Assembly (NCBI RefSeq): GCF_000720255.1
Contig: NZ_JOJE01000013.1
Coordinates: forward strand, 124,001 to 188,000
Source: Streptomyces griseus subsp. griseus
GTDB taxonomy: Bacteria > Actinomycetota > Actinomycetes > Streptomycetales > Streptomycetaceae
DNA length: 64,000 nucleotides
Direction of reading: 5' to 3'
Each line of letters starts with the position of its first letter. Position 1 is the stretch's first letter. The notes beneath the pieces were generated by a model that had not been told where the DNA came from, did no database searches, and saw only the letters and a program-made list of their open reading frames with translations. This document shows positions 50,155-59,323 of the stretch, piece by piece. The translations under genes were made by a program, and so were the position numbers.

Positions 50155-50745
50155 ATGACCGCTGTGGACGACCGACGGATGACCCCCGGCATCGTGGAGA
50201 TCTTCGAGAACCTTGCGGTTCCCGAGGGATTCAAGGTCGAGCTCCTCCGGGGGGAAATCGTGATGATGGCGGGGCCGGACGTGATCCACAATGACATCGT
50301 GGAGGCGATCCAGGACCAGATTCCCCGGCGCCGCTGGCGGAGGCTGCAAACCCAGGACATCGCGATCCTCGAACAGACGAGTGAGCCACAGCCGGACCTC
50401 GTGGTGATCGAGCGCGGCAACGGGCCGGATCACGGAAGGTTGATGCCTTCCGAGGTCATCACGATGTTGGTTGAGGTCGTTTCGAAGACCAGCGTCGATC
50501 GGGACTTCGGTGTCAAGCGTTCGATCTACGCGGCCGCGAAGGTCCCCGCCTACCTGATCATCGACCCGGTCATGGCCCAGTGCGTCCTGTTGACCAACCC
50601 GGTCGGAGCTGGCGAGGAAGCCGACTATCGGAAGCAGTTCCTCGTGAAGTTCGGTGAGCCGCTGCCGCTGGACATCCTGGGCATCGAACTGGACACCAAG
50701 GATTTCGGCACCTTCCCCAACGTCAGGCCCCACCGCTACCCGTGA
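50155..50745 (+). CDS. Uma2-family restriction endonuclease-like protein
   Basis: 196 aa, ATG 50155 with GGAG 4-8 nt upstream. DUF820/Uma2 PD-(D/E)xK fold: FKVELLRGEIVMMAGPDVIHNDIVEAI, SEPQPDLVVIERG (catalytic Asp), VEVVSKTSVDRDFGVKRSIYAAAKVPAYLIIDP (Glu ... Lys). Streptomyces carry dozens of such genes; none has a settled function. The last 23 nt overlap the end of the convergent DUF3097 gene. Lower third-position GC than its neighbours hints at a more mobile history. Confidence 0.88.
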   Translation: MTAVDDRRMTPGIVEIFENLAVPEGFKVELLRGEIVMMAGPDVIHNDIVEAIQDQIPRRRWRRLQTQDIAILEQTSEPQPDLVVIERGNGPDHGRLMPSEVITMLVEVVSKTSVDRDFGVKRSIYAAAKVPAYLIIDPVMAQCVLLTNPVGAGEEADYRKQFLVKFGEPLPLDILGIELDTKDFGTFPNVRPHRYP

Positions 50746-51535
50746 CGAAATCGATCAGCTCCTCCACCCGCCCCAGCAACTCCGGCTCCAGGTCCCGGTA
50801 AGACCGCACCCGCCCCAGGATCCCCTGCCAAGCCACCCCGGTGTTTTCCGGCCACCTCAGCGCCCGGCACACCCCCGTCTTCCAGTCCTGCCCGCGCGGT
50901 ACGCGCGGCCACGCCTCGATCCCCAGCGCTGCCGGCTTCACCGCCTCCCAGATGTCGATGTACGGGTGGCCCACCACGAGCGCGTGCTCACTCGTCACCG
51001 ACTCCGCGATGCGCCACTCCTTCGACCCCGGCACGAGGTGGTCCACCAGCACGCCGAGCCGTGCGTCCGGGCCCGGGTCGAATTCGGCCACGATCGACGG
51101 GAGGTCGTCCACGCCCTCCAGGTACTCCACCACCACGCCCTCGATGCGCAGGTCGTCGCCCCACACCTTTTCGACCAGTTCGGCGTCATGCCGGCCCTCG
51201 ACATAGATGCGCCCCGCTCGGGCGACACGCGCGCGTGCGCCGGGGACGGCCACCGAACCGGACGCCGTACGGGTGGGCCGTACCGGAGCCGATGAAGTGG
51301 GACGTACGAGCGTCACCACCTTGCCCTCCAGCAGAAACCCACGCGGCTCCAGCGGGAACACCCGGTGCTTGCCGAAGCGGTCCTCCAGGGTCACCGTGCC
51401 CGCCTCGCAGCGGATCACCGCGCCGCAGAAACCCGTGCCGGGTTCCTCGATCACCAGACCGGGCTCCGCCGGTACCTCGGGGACGGGCTGGGGCTTCTTC
51501 CAGGGAGGGGTCAGGTCGGCGGAGTACTGGCGCAT
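50723..51535 (-). CDS. DUF3097 family protein
   Basis: 270 aa from ATG 51535 (MRQYSADLTPPWKKPQPVPEV). Actinobacterial DUF3097: GTVTLEDRFGKHRVFPLEPRGFLLEG, then a Toprim-like stretch IYVEGRHDAELVEKVWGDDLRIEGVVVEYLEG, LGVLVDHLVPGSKEWRIAE, VGHPYIDIWEAVKPAALGI. The ExxHDAE and DHL acidic motifs suggest a nucleic-acid-acting Toprim fold, unproven. The start fits a TATCGT box 7 nt upstream. Confidence 0.85.
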   Translation of the reverse strand: MRQYSADLTPPWKKPQPVPEVPAEPGLVIEEPGTGFCGAVIRCEAGTVTLEDRFGKHRVFPLEPRGFLLEGKVVTLVRPTSSAPVRPTRTASGSVAVPGARARVARAGRIYVEGRHDAELVEKVWGDDLRIEGVVVEYLEGVDDLPSIVAEFDPGPDARLGVLVDHLVPGSKEWRIAESVTSEHALVVGHPYIDIWEAVKPAALGIEAWPRVPRGQDWKTGVCRALRWPENTGVAWQGILGRVRSYRDLEPELLGRVEELIDFVTGSGGA

Positions 51536-51548
51536 TCGGATGACGATA
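51533..51548 (-). promoter_or_regulatory. Leaderless promoter of the DUF3097 gene
   Basis: Minus strand TATCGT (51548-51543), 7 nt, ATG 51535; no ribosome site. Confidence 0.5.
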
Positions 51549-51566
51549 GGAGAACCCGCCGCGCCG

Positions 51567-52292
51567 TCACGGCGACACGCCGAAACGCGCCGCCAGCGCG
51601 TCCCGCTGCGACCGTACGAACGCCGCGTCCACCACCGCTCCGTGACCCGGCACGTACAGCGCGTCCTCGCCGCCGAGGTCGAGGAGCCGGTCGAGGGCGG
51701 CCGGCCACCGGTCCGGTACGGCGTCGGGCCCCGCCTGGGGATCGCCGGACTCCTCGACGAGGTCGCCGCAGAAGACGATCTCCGGGTCACCGGGGACGAG
51801 GACCGCGAGGTCGTGGGCGGTGTGCCCGGGGCCCACGTTCGCGAGCAGCGCCTGCCGGCCGTCGCCCAGGTCGAGCGTCCACTCCCCGGAGACGTGGTGG
51901 TGCGGGCGGACGAGCGTCTCCACCGCCTCGTCCGCCACCCACGGGTCCAGCCCGTTGGCCACGGCGTCCCGGCGCAGCTCCTCACGCCCGTGCGCGAACA
52001 CCGTGTCGATGCCCACCGCGCCGAAGACCTCCGCGCCCGCGAACGCCGCCGCCCCGAAGACATGGTCGAAGTGGGGATGGGTGAGAGCGAGATGAGTCAC
52101 ACGCCGGCCCGCCAGCTCCTGCGCCGCGTACCGCAGCCGCGCGCCCTCCGCCAGGCTGGCCCCCGCGTCGATCACGAGGACCGCGCCCGGCCCGACGACC
52201 AGCCCCGCCGTGCAGTCCCACCCGGGCAGCCGGCACCGGCCCACCCCGGCCGCCACCCGCTCCCAGCCGAGCTCTTCCCAAGTAACGGTCAT
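51567..52292 (-). CDS. Metallo-beta-lactamase-fold hydrolase
   Basis: 241 aa. [21 protein letters not shown], metal site [15 protein letters not shown] (HxHxDH, near 70-76), [15 protein letters not shown] (third His), [15 protein letters not shown] (bridging Asp) and VPGHGAVVD (last His). All five metal-ligand positions are present, so it should bind two Zn. Cytosolic; substrate unknown, perhaps a thioester or lactone. 31 nt upstream of the DUF3097 start codon and in the same direction. Confidence 0.88.
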   Translation of the reverse strand: MTVTWEELGWERVAAGVGRCRLPGWDCTAGLVVGPGAVLVIDAGASLAEGARLRYAAQELAGRRVTHLALTHPHFDHVFGAAAFAGAEVFGAVGIDTVFAHGREELRRDAVANGLDPWVADEAVETLVRPHHHVSGEWTLDLGDGRQALLANVGPGHTAHDLAVLVPGDPEIVFCGDLVEESGDPQAGPDAVPDRWPAALDRLLDLGGEDALYVPGHGAVVDAAFVRSQRDALAARFGVSP

Positions 52293-52304
52293 ACCGCGAC
52301 GCTA
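52290..52304 (-). promoter_or_regulatory. Leaderless promoter of the MBL hydrolase gene
   Basis: Minus strand TAGCGT (52304-52299), 6 nt, ATG 52292. Confidence 0.5.
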
Positions 52305-52345
52305 GCGGGGGAGAAGGGGCGGGTGCGGGGTGCCGGGGACCAGCC

Positions 52346-52376
52346 TTGCCCCGGGTGTACCCCCCAGCCGTACACT
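52346..52376 (+). promoter_or_regulatory. hrcA-dnaJ2 promoter
   Basis: TTGCCC (52346-52351), 19-nt spacer, TACACT (52371-52376), 14 nt before the CIRCE operator. Confidence 0.55.
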
Positions 52377-52389
52377 GGGCCGGGGAACG

Positions 52390-52416
52390 TTGGCACTCGC
52401 ACGCACAGAGTGCCAG
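52390..52416 (+). promoter_or_regulatory. CIRCE operator (HrcA-binding)
   Basis: TTGGCACTC-N9-GAGTGCCAG, a near-perfect match to the CIRCE element (consensus TTAGCACTC-N9-GAGTGCTAA), next to the predicted transcription start of hrcA. Indicates heat-shock autoregulation by HrcA. Confidence 0.93.
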
Positions 52417-52453
52417 GTGGCTGTCAAGGGGACGAGTTCGGAGGTGCGCGCGG

Positions 52454-53470
52454 ATGCTGAGTGAACGCAGGCTTCAGGTGCTGCGCGCGATCGTCCAGGA
52501 CTACGTCGGCACCGAGGAGCCGGTCGGCTCGAAGGCGCTCACCGAACGGCACAACCTCGGCGTCTCCCCGGCGACGGTCCGCAACGACATGGCGGCCCTG
52601 GAGGACGAGGGGTACATCGCCCAGCCGCACACCAGTGCCGGGCGCATCCCCACGGACAAGGGCTACCGGCTGTTCGTCGACAAGCTGGCCGGCGTGAAGC
52701 CGATGACCGCGCCCGAGCGGCGCGCCATCCAGAACTTCCTCGAGGGCGCCGTCGACCTGGACGACGTCGTGGCCCGTACCGTACGGCTGCTCGCGCAGCT
52801 GACGCGGCAGGTGGCCGTCGTGCAGTACCCCTCGCTGACCCGTTCGACCGTGCGGCACGTGGAGCTGCTCTCACTCGCCCCCGCGCGCGTGATGCTCGTG
52901 CTGATCACGGACACCGGCCGGGTCGAGCAGCGTATGGTCGACTGTCCGGCGCCGTTCGGCGAGGCGTCCCTGGCGGACCTGCGGGCACGGCTGAACAGCC
53001 GGGTCGCGGGCCGTCGCTTCGCGGACGTGCCGCGGCTGGTGGAGGACCTGCCGGAAGGGTTCGACGCCGAGGACCGCGGTACGGTCTCGACGGTGCTCTC
53101 CACTCTGCTGGAGACACTCGTCGAGGAGAACGAGGAGCGGCTGATGATCGGCGGTACCGCCAATCTCACTCGCTTCGGACATGACTTTCCCCTCACCATC
53201 CGGCCCGTCCTGGAGGCCCTGGAGGAGCAGGTCGTGCTCCTCAAACTCCTGGGCGAGGCGGGGGATTCGGGCATGACCGTACGCATCGGTCACGAGAACG
53301 CCTACGAGGGACTCAACTCCACTTCGGTGGTGTCGGTCGGCTACGGTTCGGGCGGCGAGGCAGTCGCCAAGCTCGGCGTGGTCGGACCGACCCGCATGGA
53401 TTACCCGGGAACGATGGGAGCGGTACGCGCAGTGGCACGGTACGTCGGACAGATCCTGGCGGAGTCGTAA
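52454..53470 (+). CDS. hrcA: Heat-inducible transcription repressor HrcA
   Basis: 338 aa from ATG 52454 with GGAGG 9 nt upstream. N-terminal winged helix ([71 protein letters not shown]), then the HrcA GAF-like effector domain ([31 protein letters not shown] and [23 protein letters not shown]). Represses CIRCE-bearing promoters; GroEL sets its activity. The dnaJ2 GTG follows its stop directly. Confidence 0.96.
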   Translation: MLSERRLQVLRAIVQDYVGTEEPVGSKALTERHNLGVSPATVRNDMAALEDEGYIAQPHTSAGRIPTDKGYRLFVDKLAGVKPMTAPERRAIQNFLEGAVDLDDVVARTVRLLAQLTRQVAVVQYPSLTRSTVRHVELLSLAPARVMLVLITDTGRVEQRMVDCPAPFGEASLADLRARLNSRVAGRRFADVPRLVEDLPEGFDAEDRGTVSTVLSTLLETLVEENEERLMIGGTANLTRFGHDFPLTIRPVLEALEEQVVLLKLLGEAGDSGMTVRIGHENAYEGLNSTSVVSVGYGSGGEAVAKLGVVGPTRMDYPGTMGAVRAVARYVGQILAES

Positions 53471-54607
53471 GTGGCCACGGACTATTACGCCGTTCTCGGC
53501 GTGCGCCGCGACGCGTCGCAGGAAGAGATCAAGAAGGCCTTCCGGCGGCTCGCGCGCGAGCTGCACCCGGACGTCAACCCCGATCCGAAGACCCAGGAGC
53601 GGTTCAAGGAGATCAACGCCGCCTACGAGGTGTTGTCGGACCCGCAGAAGAAGCAGGTCTACGACCTCGGCGGCGACCCGCTCTCGCAGGCCGGCGGCGG
53701 TGGCGCGGGCGGCTTCGGCGCCGGTGGCTTCGGCAACTTCTCCGACATCATGGACGCGTTCTTCGGTACGGCGTCCCAGCGGGGCCCGAGGTCGCGTACG
53801 CGGCGCGGGCAGGACGCGATGATCCGGCTGGAGATCGAGCTCGACGAGGCCGCCTTCGGCACGACCAAGGACCTCCAGGTCGACACGGCGATCGTCTGCT
53901 CCACCTGCAGTGGTGAGGGCGCGGCGCCGGGCACCTCGGCCCAGACGTGTGACATGTGCCGCGGCCGCGGTGAGGTGTCGCAGGTGACGCGGTCCTTCCT
54001 GGGCCAGGTCATGACGTCCCGGCCGTGCCCGCAGTGTCAGGGCTTCGGCACCGTGGTCCCCACTCCCTGCCCGGAGTGCGCCGGTGACGGCCGGGTCCGC
54101 CACCGCCGCACCCTGACGGTGAAGATCCCGGCCGGTGTCGACAACGGCACGCGCATCCAGCTCGCCGGTGAGGGCGAGGTCGGACCCGGTGGCGGTCCCG
54201 CGGGTGACCTGTACGTCGAGATCCACGAGCTGCCGCACTCCACGTTCCAGCGGCGCGGCGACGATCTGCACTGCACGGTGACGATCCCGATGACGGCGGC
54301 GTCCCTCGGCACGAAGGTGCCGCTGGAGACGCTGGACGGCCTCGAGGAGGTCGACATCCGGCCCGGCACCCAGTCCGGCCAGTCGATCCCGCTGCACGGC
54401 CGTGGCGTCACCCACCTGCGCGGCGGCGGCCGCGGCGACCTCATCGTCCACGTCGAGGTCCAGACCCCGACCAAGCTGGACCCCGAGCAGGAGCGGTTGC
54501 TGCGCGAGCTGTCCAAGCTGCGCGGCGAGGAACGGCCCCAGGGCCAGTTCCAGCCTGGGCAGCAGGGGTTGTTCTCGCGGCTGAAGGACGCGTTCAACGG
54601 TCGCTGA
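53471..54607 (+). CDS. dnaJ2: Chaperone DnaJ (second copy type, dnaJ2)
   Basis: 378 aa. J domain with HPDVNPD (HPD, near 32-34), Gly/Phe-rich linker ([18 protein letters not shown]), zinc-finger region with four CxxCxGxG repeats ([32 protein letters not shown]) and a C-terminal substrate domain. Works with DnaK in folding. The GTG start abuts the hrcA stop, so HrcA and DnaJ are coexpressed, as in other Actinobacteria with hrcA-dnaJ2. Its last 28 bp are repeated 73 bp downstream. Confidence 0.95.
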   Translation: MATDYYAVLGVRRDASQEEIKKAFRRLARELHPDVNPDPKTQERFKEINAAYEVLSDPQKKQVYDLGGDPLSQAGGGGAGGFGAGGFGNFSDIMDAFFGTASQRGPRSRTRRGQDAMIRLEIELDEAAFGTTKDLQVDTAIVCSTCSGEGAAPGTSAQTCDMCRGRGEVSQVTRSFLGQVMTSRPCPQCQGFGTVVPTPCPECAGDGRVRHRRTLTVKIPAGVDNGTRIQLAGEGEVGPGGGPAGDLYVEIHELPHSTFQRRGDDLHCTVTIPMTAASLGTKVPLETLDGLEEVDIRPGTQSGQSIPLHGRGVTHLRGGGRGDLIVHVEVQTPTKLDPEQERLLRELSKLRGEERPQGQFQPGQQGLFSRLKDAFNGR

Positions 54608-54680
54608 CGGGACTGGTGGCTGCTGCCGGGGGTCCGGGGGTTGCCCCCGGGCGCTGAAGGACGCGTTCAACGGTCGCTGA
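54580..54680 (+). repeat. 28-bp direct repeat of the dnaJ2 3' end
   Basis: 54580-54607 (the last nine codons and stop of dnaJ2) recurs perfectly at 54653-54680. The 45-bp gap contains GGGGGTCCGGGGGTTGCCCC, a common Streptomyces intergenic motif. Confidence 0.92.
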
Positions 54681-54690
54681 TCCTGGCGGT

Positions 54691-54712
54691 CCCCTTGGCT
54701 GGTGCCAAGGGG
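54691..54712 (+). terminator. Hairpin terminator after dnaJ2
   Basis: CCCCTTGGC / GCCAAGGGG, 9 bp, TGGT loop; no T-run. Confidence 0.6.
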
Positions 54713-54757
54713 AAGGCCCGATTCGGTCCTGTTCGGAGGACGTGACAACATGCCGTC

Positions 54758-55885
54758 ATGTCCTCCGAGCTGACCGATCTCTTTCCCCAGCCGATCGTGC
54801 AGGCCCCCATGGCGGGCGGTGTCTCCGTGCCGCAGCTCGCCGCCGCCGTCTGCGAGGCGGGCGGGCTCGGGTTCCTCGCCGCCGGGTACAAGACCGCCGA
54901 CGGGATGTACCAGGAGATCAAACAGCTGCGGAGCCTCACCTCCCGGCCCTTCGGCGTGAACCTCTTCATGCCGCAGCCGGAGTATCCCGGTGCAAGCACC
55001 GGCTCCACTGGAGCGGCCAACGCCGCGCCCCCTTCTGGCGCCGTCGAGGTCTACGCCCACCAGCTGGCCGGTGAGGCCGCCTGGTACGAGACGGAGCTCG
55101 GCGACCCCGACAGCGGCCGTGACGACGGCTACGACGCCAAGCTCGCCGTACTCCTCGACAACCCGGTGCCGGTGGTGTCCTTCCACTTCGGCGTGCCGAC
55201 CCCCGAGGTACTGGACTCGCTGCGCCGGGCCGGGACCTTCACCCTCGTCACCGCCACCACCCCCGACGAGGCCCTCGCGGTCGAGCGGGCGGGCGCCGAC
55301 GCGGTGATCGTGCAGGGCGTGGAGGCCGGCGGCCACCAGGGCAGCCACCGCGACGTCCCGGAGAACGACGGCTCCGGCCTCGGGCTGCTGTCGCTGCTCG
55401 CCCAGGTCCGGGAGGCCGTGCACCTCCCCCTCGTCGCCGCCGGCGGCATCATGCGCGGCAGCCAGATCGCCGCCGCGATCGCCGCGGGCGCGAGCGCGGC
55501 ACAGCTCGGCACGGCGTTCCTCGCCACGGCGGAGTCCGGCGCGCAGGCCGTGCACAAGGAGGCGCTGACCAACCCGCTCTTCGTACGGACGGAGCTGACC
55601 CGCGCCTTCTCGGGGCGCCCCGCCCGCGGCCTGGTGAACCGTTTCCTGCGCGAGCACGGCCCGTACGCCCCCGCCGCGTACCCGGAGGTCCACCACCTCA
55701 CCTCCCCGCTGCGCAAGGCGGCCGCCAAGGCGGGCGACGCGCAGGGCATGGCGCTGTGGGCCGGGCAGGGCCACCGGCTGGCCCGCGACCTGCCCGCGGG
55801 GCGACTCGTCGAGGTGCTGGCCGGTGAACTGGCCGCGGCCAGGACAGCGTTGTCGGCGTTCCCGGGCGGGGGTGCGGGCCGATGA
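54758..55885 (+). CDS. Nitronate monooxygenase (2-nitropropane dioxygenase family)
   Basis: 375 aa FMN-dependent TIM barrel. IVQAPMAGGVSVPQLAAAVCEAGGLGFLAAGY (start), FGVNLFMPQP, VSFHFGVPTPEVLDSLRRAG, AVIVQGVEAGGHQGSH (catalytic-type His in GGHxG, near 190) and AAGGIMRGSQIAAAIAAGASAAQLGTAFL (FMN phosphate site). Oxidises alkyl nitronates; cytosolic. GGAGGA lies 17 nt upstream, better spaced for an out-of-frame ATG at 54750. The stop overlaps the rsmE start (ATGA). Confidence 0.9.
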   Translation: MSSELTDLFPQPIVQAPMAGGVSVPQLAAAVCEAGGLGFLAAGYKTADGMYQEIKQLRSLTSRPFGVNLFMPQPEYPGASTGSTGAANAAPPSGAVEVYAHQLAGEAAWYETELGDPDSGRDDGYDAKLAVLLDNPVPVVSFHFGVPTPEVLDSLRRAGTFTLVTATTPDEALAVERAGADAVIVQGVEAGGHQGSHRDVPENDGSGLGLLSLLAQVREAVHLPLVAAGGIMRGSQIAAAIAAGASAAQLGTAFLATAESGAQAVHKEALTNPLFVRTELTRAFSGRPARGLVNRFLREHGPYAPAAYPEVHHLTSPLRKAAAKAGDAQGMALWAGQGHRLARDLPAGRLVEVLAGELAAARTALSAFPGGGAGR

Positions 55886-56622
55886 CCGCGCCGGTCTTCG
55901 TCGTCGACGCCCTCGGTGCCGCGGGCGCGGGGGAGTTCGTGCTGGACGGGCCCGAGGGGCGGCACGCCGTCTCCGTGAAGCGCCTTCGGCCCGGTGAGGC
56001 CGTCGTCCTCACCGACGGCGCCGGGCACTGGGCGCGGGGCGAGGTCGTCGTTGCCGAGGGCAAGGACCGGCTGGTCGTGACCCTGGAGGACGTCGTCGCG
56101 GAGCCCGCCGAGTCACCCCGGATCACCGTGGTGCAGGCCCTGCCCAAGGGCGACCGCGGGGAACTGGCCGTCGAGACCATGACCGAGACCGGTGTCGACG
56201 CGATCGTCCCGTGGGCCGCCTCCCGCTGCATCACCCAGTGGAAGGGCGAGCGCGGGCTGAAGGCGCTCGCGAAGTGGCGGGCGACGGCCCGGGAGGCGGG
56301 CAAGCAGTCCCGACGGGTCCGCTTCCCCGAGGTCGCCGACGCGGCCACGACGAAGCAGGTCGCGGCACTGGTCGCCGACGCCGACTTCGCCGCCGTACTC
56401 CACGAGAGCGGCGACACCCCGCTCGCCACGGCCGAACTGCCCGCCAAGGGCGAGATCGTGCTGGTCGTCGGCCCCGAAGGAGGCGTGTCACCCGAGGAGT
56501 TGGCGCTCTTCGAGGAGGCCGGCGCCCGGCCCTACCGGCTCGGCCGCACCGTACTGCGCACGTCCACCGCGGGCACGGCGGCCGCTGCCCTGCTCCTCGG
56601 CCGTACCGGCCGCTGGTCCTGA
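55882..56622 (+). CDS. rsmE: 16S rRNA (uracil(1498)-N(3))-methyltransferase
   Basis: 246 aa SPOUT methyltransferase. PUA-like N-terminus (GPEGRHAVSVKRLRPGEAVVLTDGAG), KGDRGELAVETMTETGVDAIVPWAASRCITQWKGE-type central segment, and the SAM knot VLVVGPEGGVSPEELALFEEAG ... RLGRTVLRTSTAGTAAAALLL. Methylates U1498 in the decoding region. Overlaps the nitronate monooxygenase stop by 4 nt. Confidence 0.95.
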   Translation: MTAPVFVVDALGAAGAGEFVLDGPEGRHAVSVKRLRPGEAVVLTDGAGHWARGEVVVAEGKDRLVVTLEDVVAEPAESPRITVVQALPKGDRGELAVETMTETGVDAIVPWAASRCITQWKGERGLKALAKWRATAREAGKQSRRVRFPEVADAATTKQVAALVADADFAAVLHESGDTPLATAELPAKGEIVLVVGPEGGVSPEELALFEEAGARPYRLGRTVLRTSTAGTAAAALLLGRTGRWS

Positions 56623-56643
56623 CCCGACACCGGAGGGCACCAC

Positions 56644-57036
56644 ATGGAACTGGCTCAGGTAAGGCTCCTCGTCACCGACTTCGACGCCTGTTACCGCTTC
56701 TACGCCGACGTCCTCGGCCTGAAGCCGCAGTCCGGGGCGGCGCGGGGGCCGTACGAGAAGTTCAGTCCCGCCACCGGATCGGCCGGCGTCGCCCTCCAGG
56801 ACCGGGCCATGATGGCCGGGGTCCTCGACGAACTCGGCGACACGGCGACCGGCCACCGCTCCCTGGTCGTGCTGCGCGTCGACGACCTGGACGCCTACTG
56901 CGCGGAGATCGCGGGCCGGGGAGCCACCCTGCTGCACGGTCCGGCACCGATGACTGACCGTATGCGGGTCGCCCATCTCAAGGACCCCGAGGGCAACTTG
57001 GTGGAACTGCAGGAGTGGCTGCTGTTGCGGGGTTGA
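56644..57036 (+). CDS. VOC-family (glyoxalase/dioxygenase-like) protein
   Basis: 130 aa, ATG with CCGGAGGG 7-10 nt upstream. Two beta-alpha-beta-beta-beta modules: ELAQVRLLVTDFDACYRFYADVLGLKP and LVVLRVDDLDAYCAEIAGRGATLLHGP ... HLKDPEGNLVELQEWL. The terminal Glu (VELQE) is a metal-ligand position, while the usual first His is replaced (AQVRLLV). Could be a lyase or a ligand/drug-binding protein. Confidence 0.88.
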   Translation: MELAQVRLLVTDFDACYRFYADVLGLKPQSGAARGPYEKFSPATGSAGVALQDRAMMAGVLDELGDTATGHRSLVVLRVDDLDAYCAEIAGRGATLLHGPAPMTDRMRVAHLKDPEGNLVELQEWLLLRG

Positions 57037-57043
57037 GGACTCG

Positions 57044-58576
57044 TCAGCCGGGCGGACAGCCCTTGCTGTCGTCGTCCAGCGAGAGGATCTGGACGTCTTC
57101 GCGGCGGACGGCGAAGGAGCGGTAGGCGCGCGGGGACCACAGGTGCACCCAGTCGTCCGACGATCCGAAGGACAGCACGGGCACGTCCGGAACGGGGCCG
57201 TTGTCCACGGGGATGGGCTTGCCCCGTTCGACGGCGAGGACACAGACGAAAGTGCCCTGAAGGCCGTGGTACGGGGCGGGCGTCAGGTAGTGGAAGGCGT
57301 CAAACTTGGCATCCTCGGCGGCCCAGCCGGCATCGTCCAGGCCCGTGGCGACCACCCACACCACCACGAGCGCCGACGCGAGGCAGACCAGCGACCGGAT
57401 GGCCGGACCGGTGGACCTGTCGATCAGATGGAGATGGCGGGCCCAGCCGAGCAGCCCGATGGTGATCAGCAGGCTGAGAGACGCTGACCAGAGGACGGGC
57501 AGGGCGGCCCCGTACGTGGACAGGGAGCGCACCGGCACACTGTCTGCGGGTATGTCGAAGTGCTTCAGATAGGCCGCCTGGACCTGACCGCCCAGCCATG
57601 CCGTGATCGGCCACAGCGCTGGGACCGCCAACGGCAGGATCCACGCGGCGTGTCGGGTGAACACCGTGTCGCGTACGGCGAACCAGGTACCGACCACGGC
57701 GGCCAGGGCGACCATGAGCCACACGACGGGTGCGAGGACGGTAGTGGCCGCCGCTCCGGCCACCGTCAGGCCGAGTGTGAGGATCGTGCCCACGATGATG
57801 AAGTCCACGGGCGGGTGGCGCTCCCCGGTGCACAGGGTGCGTCCCATCCGCTTCGTGAACTCCGGCCGGAGGGTGAGGGGCGCCGTACCCACCAGGACGA
57901 GCACGAACCAGAGGAGCCGGGAGCCGGGCACCAGCCAGGTCGCTGCCAGTGCCGCCGGCCCCGGGGCCAGTGCCAGCAACCCCCCGAAGAGCAGGCGACG
58001 GGTGTCCGCGACCGAGTCCGGCGGTGGCGGTTGCTCCTGTGACGACCAGTCCAGCCGCAGGGTGTGGCGGGCCGAATCGAAGCGGTGGCCCGCGAAGTCG
58101 TCCCGCGCGAGCTCCTGCCGCACCGTCTCCCGATCCGTGCCCACCGGGACGGCGACCAGCCGGTGATCGGCGCTCTGGCCGGTCAGTACGCGCAGAGCGG
58201 CCGAGAACCGGCCCACCCCGTCCGCTCCCGACTCGTCCCGGTACACGTGGTAGACCACCCGCGTCGGCACCTCCGGGTCCACCAGCGCAGCCTCCCGCAC
58301 CCACGCCCCCAACCCCGCATGTCGCACCAGGAACTCGGTGTCCCGCACGGCATGCTCCAACGCACCCCGTCGTGCCCCCTGCACGCGCGCCTCGACAAGC
58401 ATCTCTCCACCACCGTCGGCCGGACGCTCCACCACCCACCCCTGCCGCTCGAAGAGTGTGATGACCGCGTTCTCCTCGCGCTGCCCGCCCGGCATGACGA
58501 CCCGCAAGCAGACACGACGATCGCGCGGACGTACGGCGAACCACCCCGTCTCGGACAAGTCCCCACCCCCCGACAA
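57044..58576 (-). CDS. Polytopic membrane protein of unknown function
   Basis: 510 aa (TTG 58576; alternative TTG 58558, MSETGWFAVRPRD). The first 190 residues are soluble and alpha/beta (REENAVITLFERQGWVVERP, TRVVYHVYRDESG). About eight hydrophobic segments follow from 195 to 430, and the last 80 residues are again outside the membrane (FVCVLAVERGKPIPVDNGPVPDVPVLSFGSSDDWVHLWSPRAY region). No family recognised. Convergent with the VOC gene (7 nt between stops). Confidence 0.75.
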   Translation of the reverse strand: MSGGGDLSETGWFAVRPRDRRVCLRVVMPGGQREENAVITLFERQGWVVERPADGGGEMLVEARVQGARRGALEHAVRDTEFLVRHAGLGAWVREAALVDPEVPTRVVYHVYRDESGADGVGRFSAALRVLTGQSADHRLVAVPVGTDRETVRQELARDDFAGHRFDSARHTLRLDWSSQEQPPPPDSVADTRRLLFGGLLALAPGPAALAATWLVPGSRLLWFVLVLVGTAPLTLRPEFTKRMGRTLCTGERHPPVDFIIVGTILTLGLTVAGAAATTVLAPVVWLMVALAAVVGTWFAVRDTVFTRHAAWILPLAVPALWPITAWLGGQVQAAYLKHFDIPADSVPVRSLSTYGAALPVLWSASLSLLITIGLLGWARHLHLIDRSTGPAIRSLVCLASALVVVWVVATGLDDAGWAAEDAKFDAFHYLTPAPYHGLQGTFVCVLAVERGKPIPVDNGPVPDVPVLSFGSSDDWVHLWSPRAYRSFAVRREDVQILSLDDDSKGCPPG

Positions 58577-58681
58577 CAGTTGACCCGGAACGCAGATGAG
58601 CGCATTCCGTCTTAATCACCGCGCACATCCTGACCGCTTGTGGTCTACCGCGCCACGCCGCCAAGTGGCAGGCTGCCCCCC

Positions 58682-59227
58682 ATGGGGGTATTGGGGTCGT
58701 TTTGGGGTCACCCGCGGGGACGGCGGGTCGTGGCCCTGGCCGGGCTTGCCGTGGTGGCCGTCGGTGGAGCCGTGGCGTGTGATCCGGGTGGGTTGAGTGC
58801 GGCGACGGTGGCGTACACCACCGATGAGACCGCGACGAAGGAACTCGAGCGGCAGAAGATCGACGTGCGCTGGCTGACGTGCACGGCGAACTACAAGGGG
58901 AACCGCTCGGCGTCCCCCTCCGCGAGCGAGGACACCGTCGCCAAGGTCGACTGCCAGGGGGAGACCGGTGACGGTAAGGACATCACCGTCACCGGCAAGG
59001 TCACGCGGGCCGTCAACGGCGCCTGTGTGCGCGGGGATCTCACCGCCAAGGTGGGCGGCAAGGTCCGCTTCCACGTGAGCGGGCTCGGCGACTGCGAGGG
59101 CACGCCCTCGCCCGTCGCCCCGGGGCCCGGGAACGGCGGGCGGCCCGCCCCCACCGTCACGGTGACCGTCACCACCACCATCTGGTGCGACCAGTACCCG
59201 GACTGCCGTCCCGTCCAGGGCAAGTGA
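58682..59227 (+). CDS. Probable lipoprotein of unknown function
   Basis: 181 aa from ATG 58682. Basic start, hydrophobic core VVALAGLAVVAVGGAVAC with a lipobox-like AVAC (Cys near 33), so a lipid-anchored exported protein is likely. The mature part has a beta-rich domain with Cys pairs (LTCTANY, VDCQGETGDG, GACVRGD, GDCEGTP) and ends in a Thr/Val run and WCDQYPDC. No known domain; it resembles DUF4333-like small secreted proteins in size and layout only. Confidence 0.72.
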   Translation: MGVLGSFWGHPRGRRVVALAGLAVVAVGGAVACDPGGLSAATVAYTTDETATKELERQKIDVRWLTCTANYKGNRSASPSASEDTVAKVDCQGETGDGKDITVTGKVTRAVNGACVRGDLTAKVGGKVRFHVSGLGDCEGTPSPVAPGPGNGGRPAPTVTVTVTTTIWCDQYPDCRPVQGK

Positions 59228-59308
59228 CAGGGCAATCGAGAGGGCAAGCGACCGCGGGAAGCTCACGCCAAGTGATCCGAAACCCTGTCCCCGGACATCG
59301 CCCCTGCA

Positions 59309-59323
59309 TAGGGTGATCCCGTG
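59309..59323 (+). promoter_or_regulatory. Leaderless promoter of the tricorn-like protease gene
   Basis: TAGGGT (59309-59314), 6 nt, GTG 59321; no ribosome site. Confidence 0.55.
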
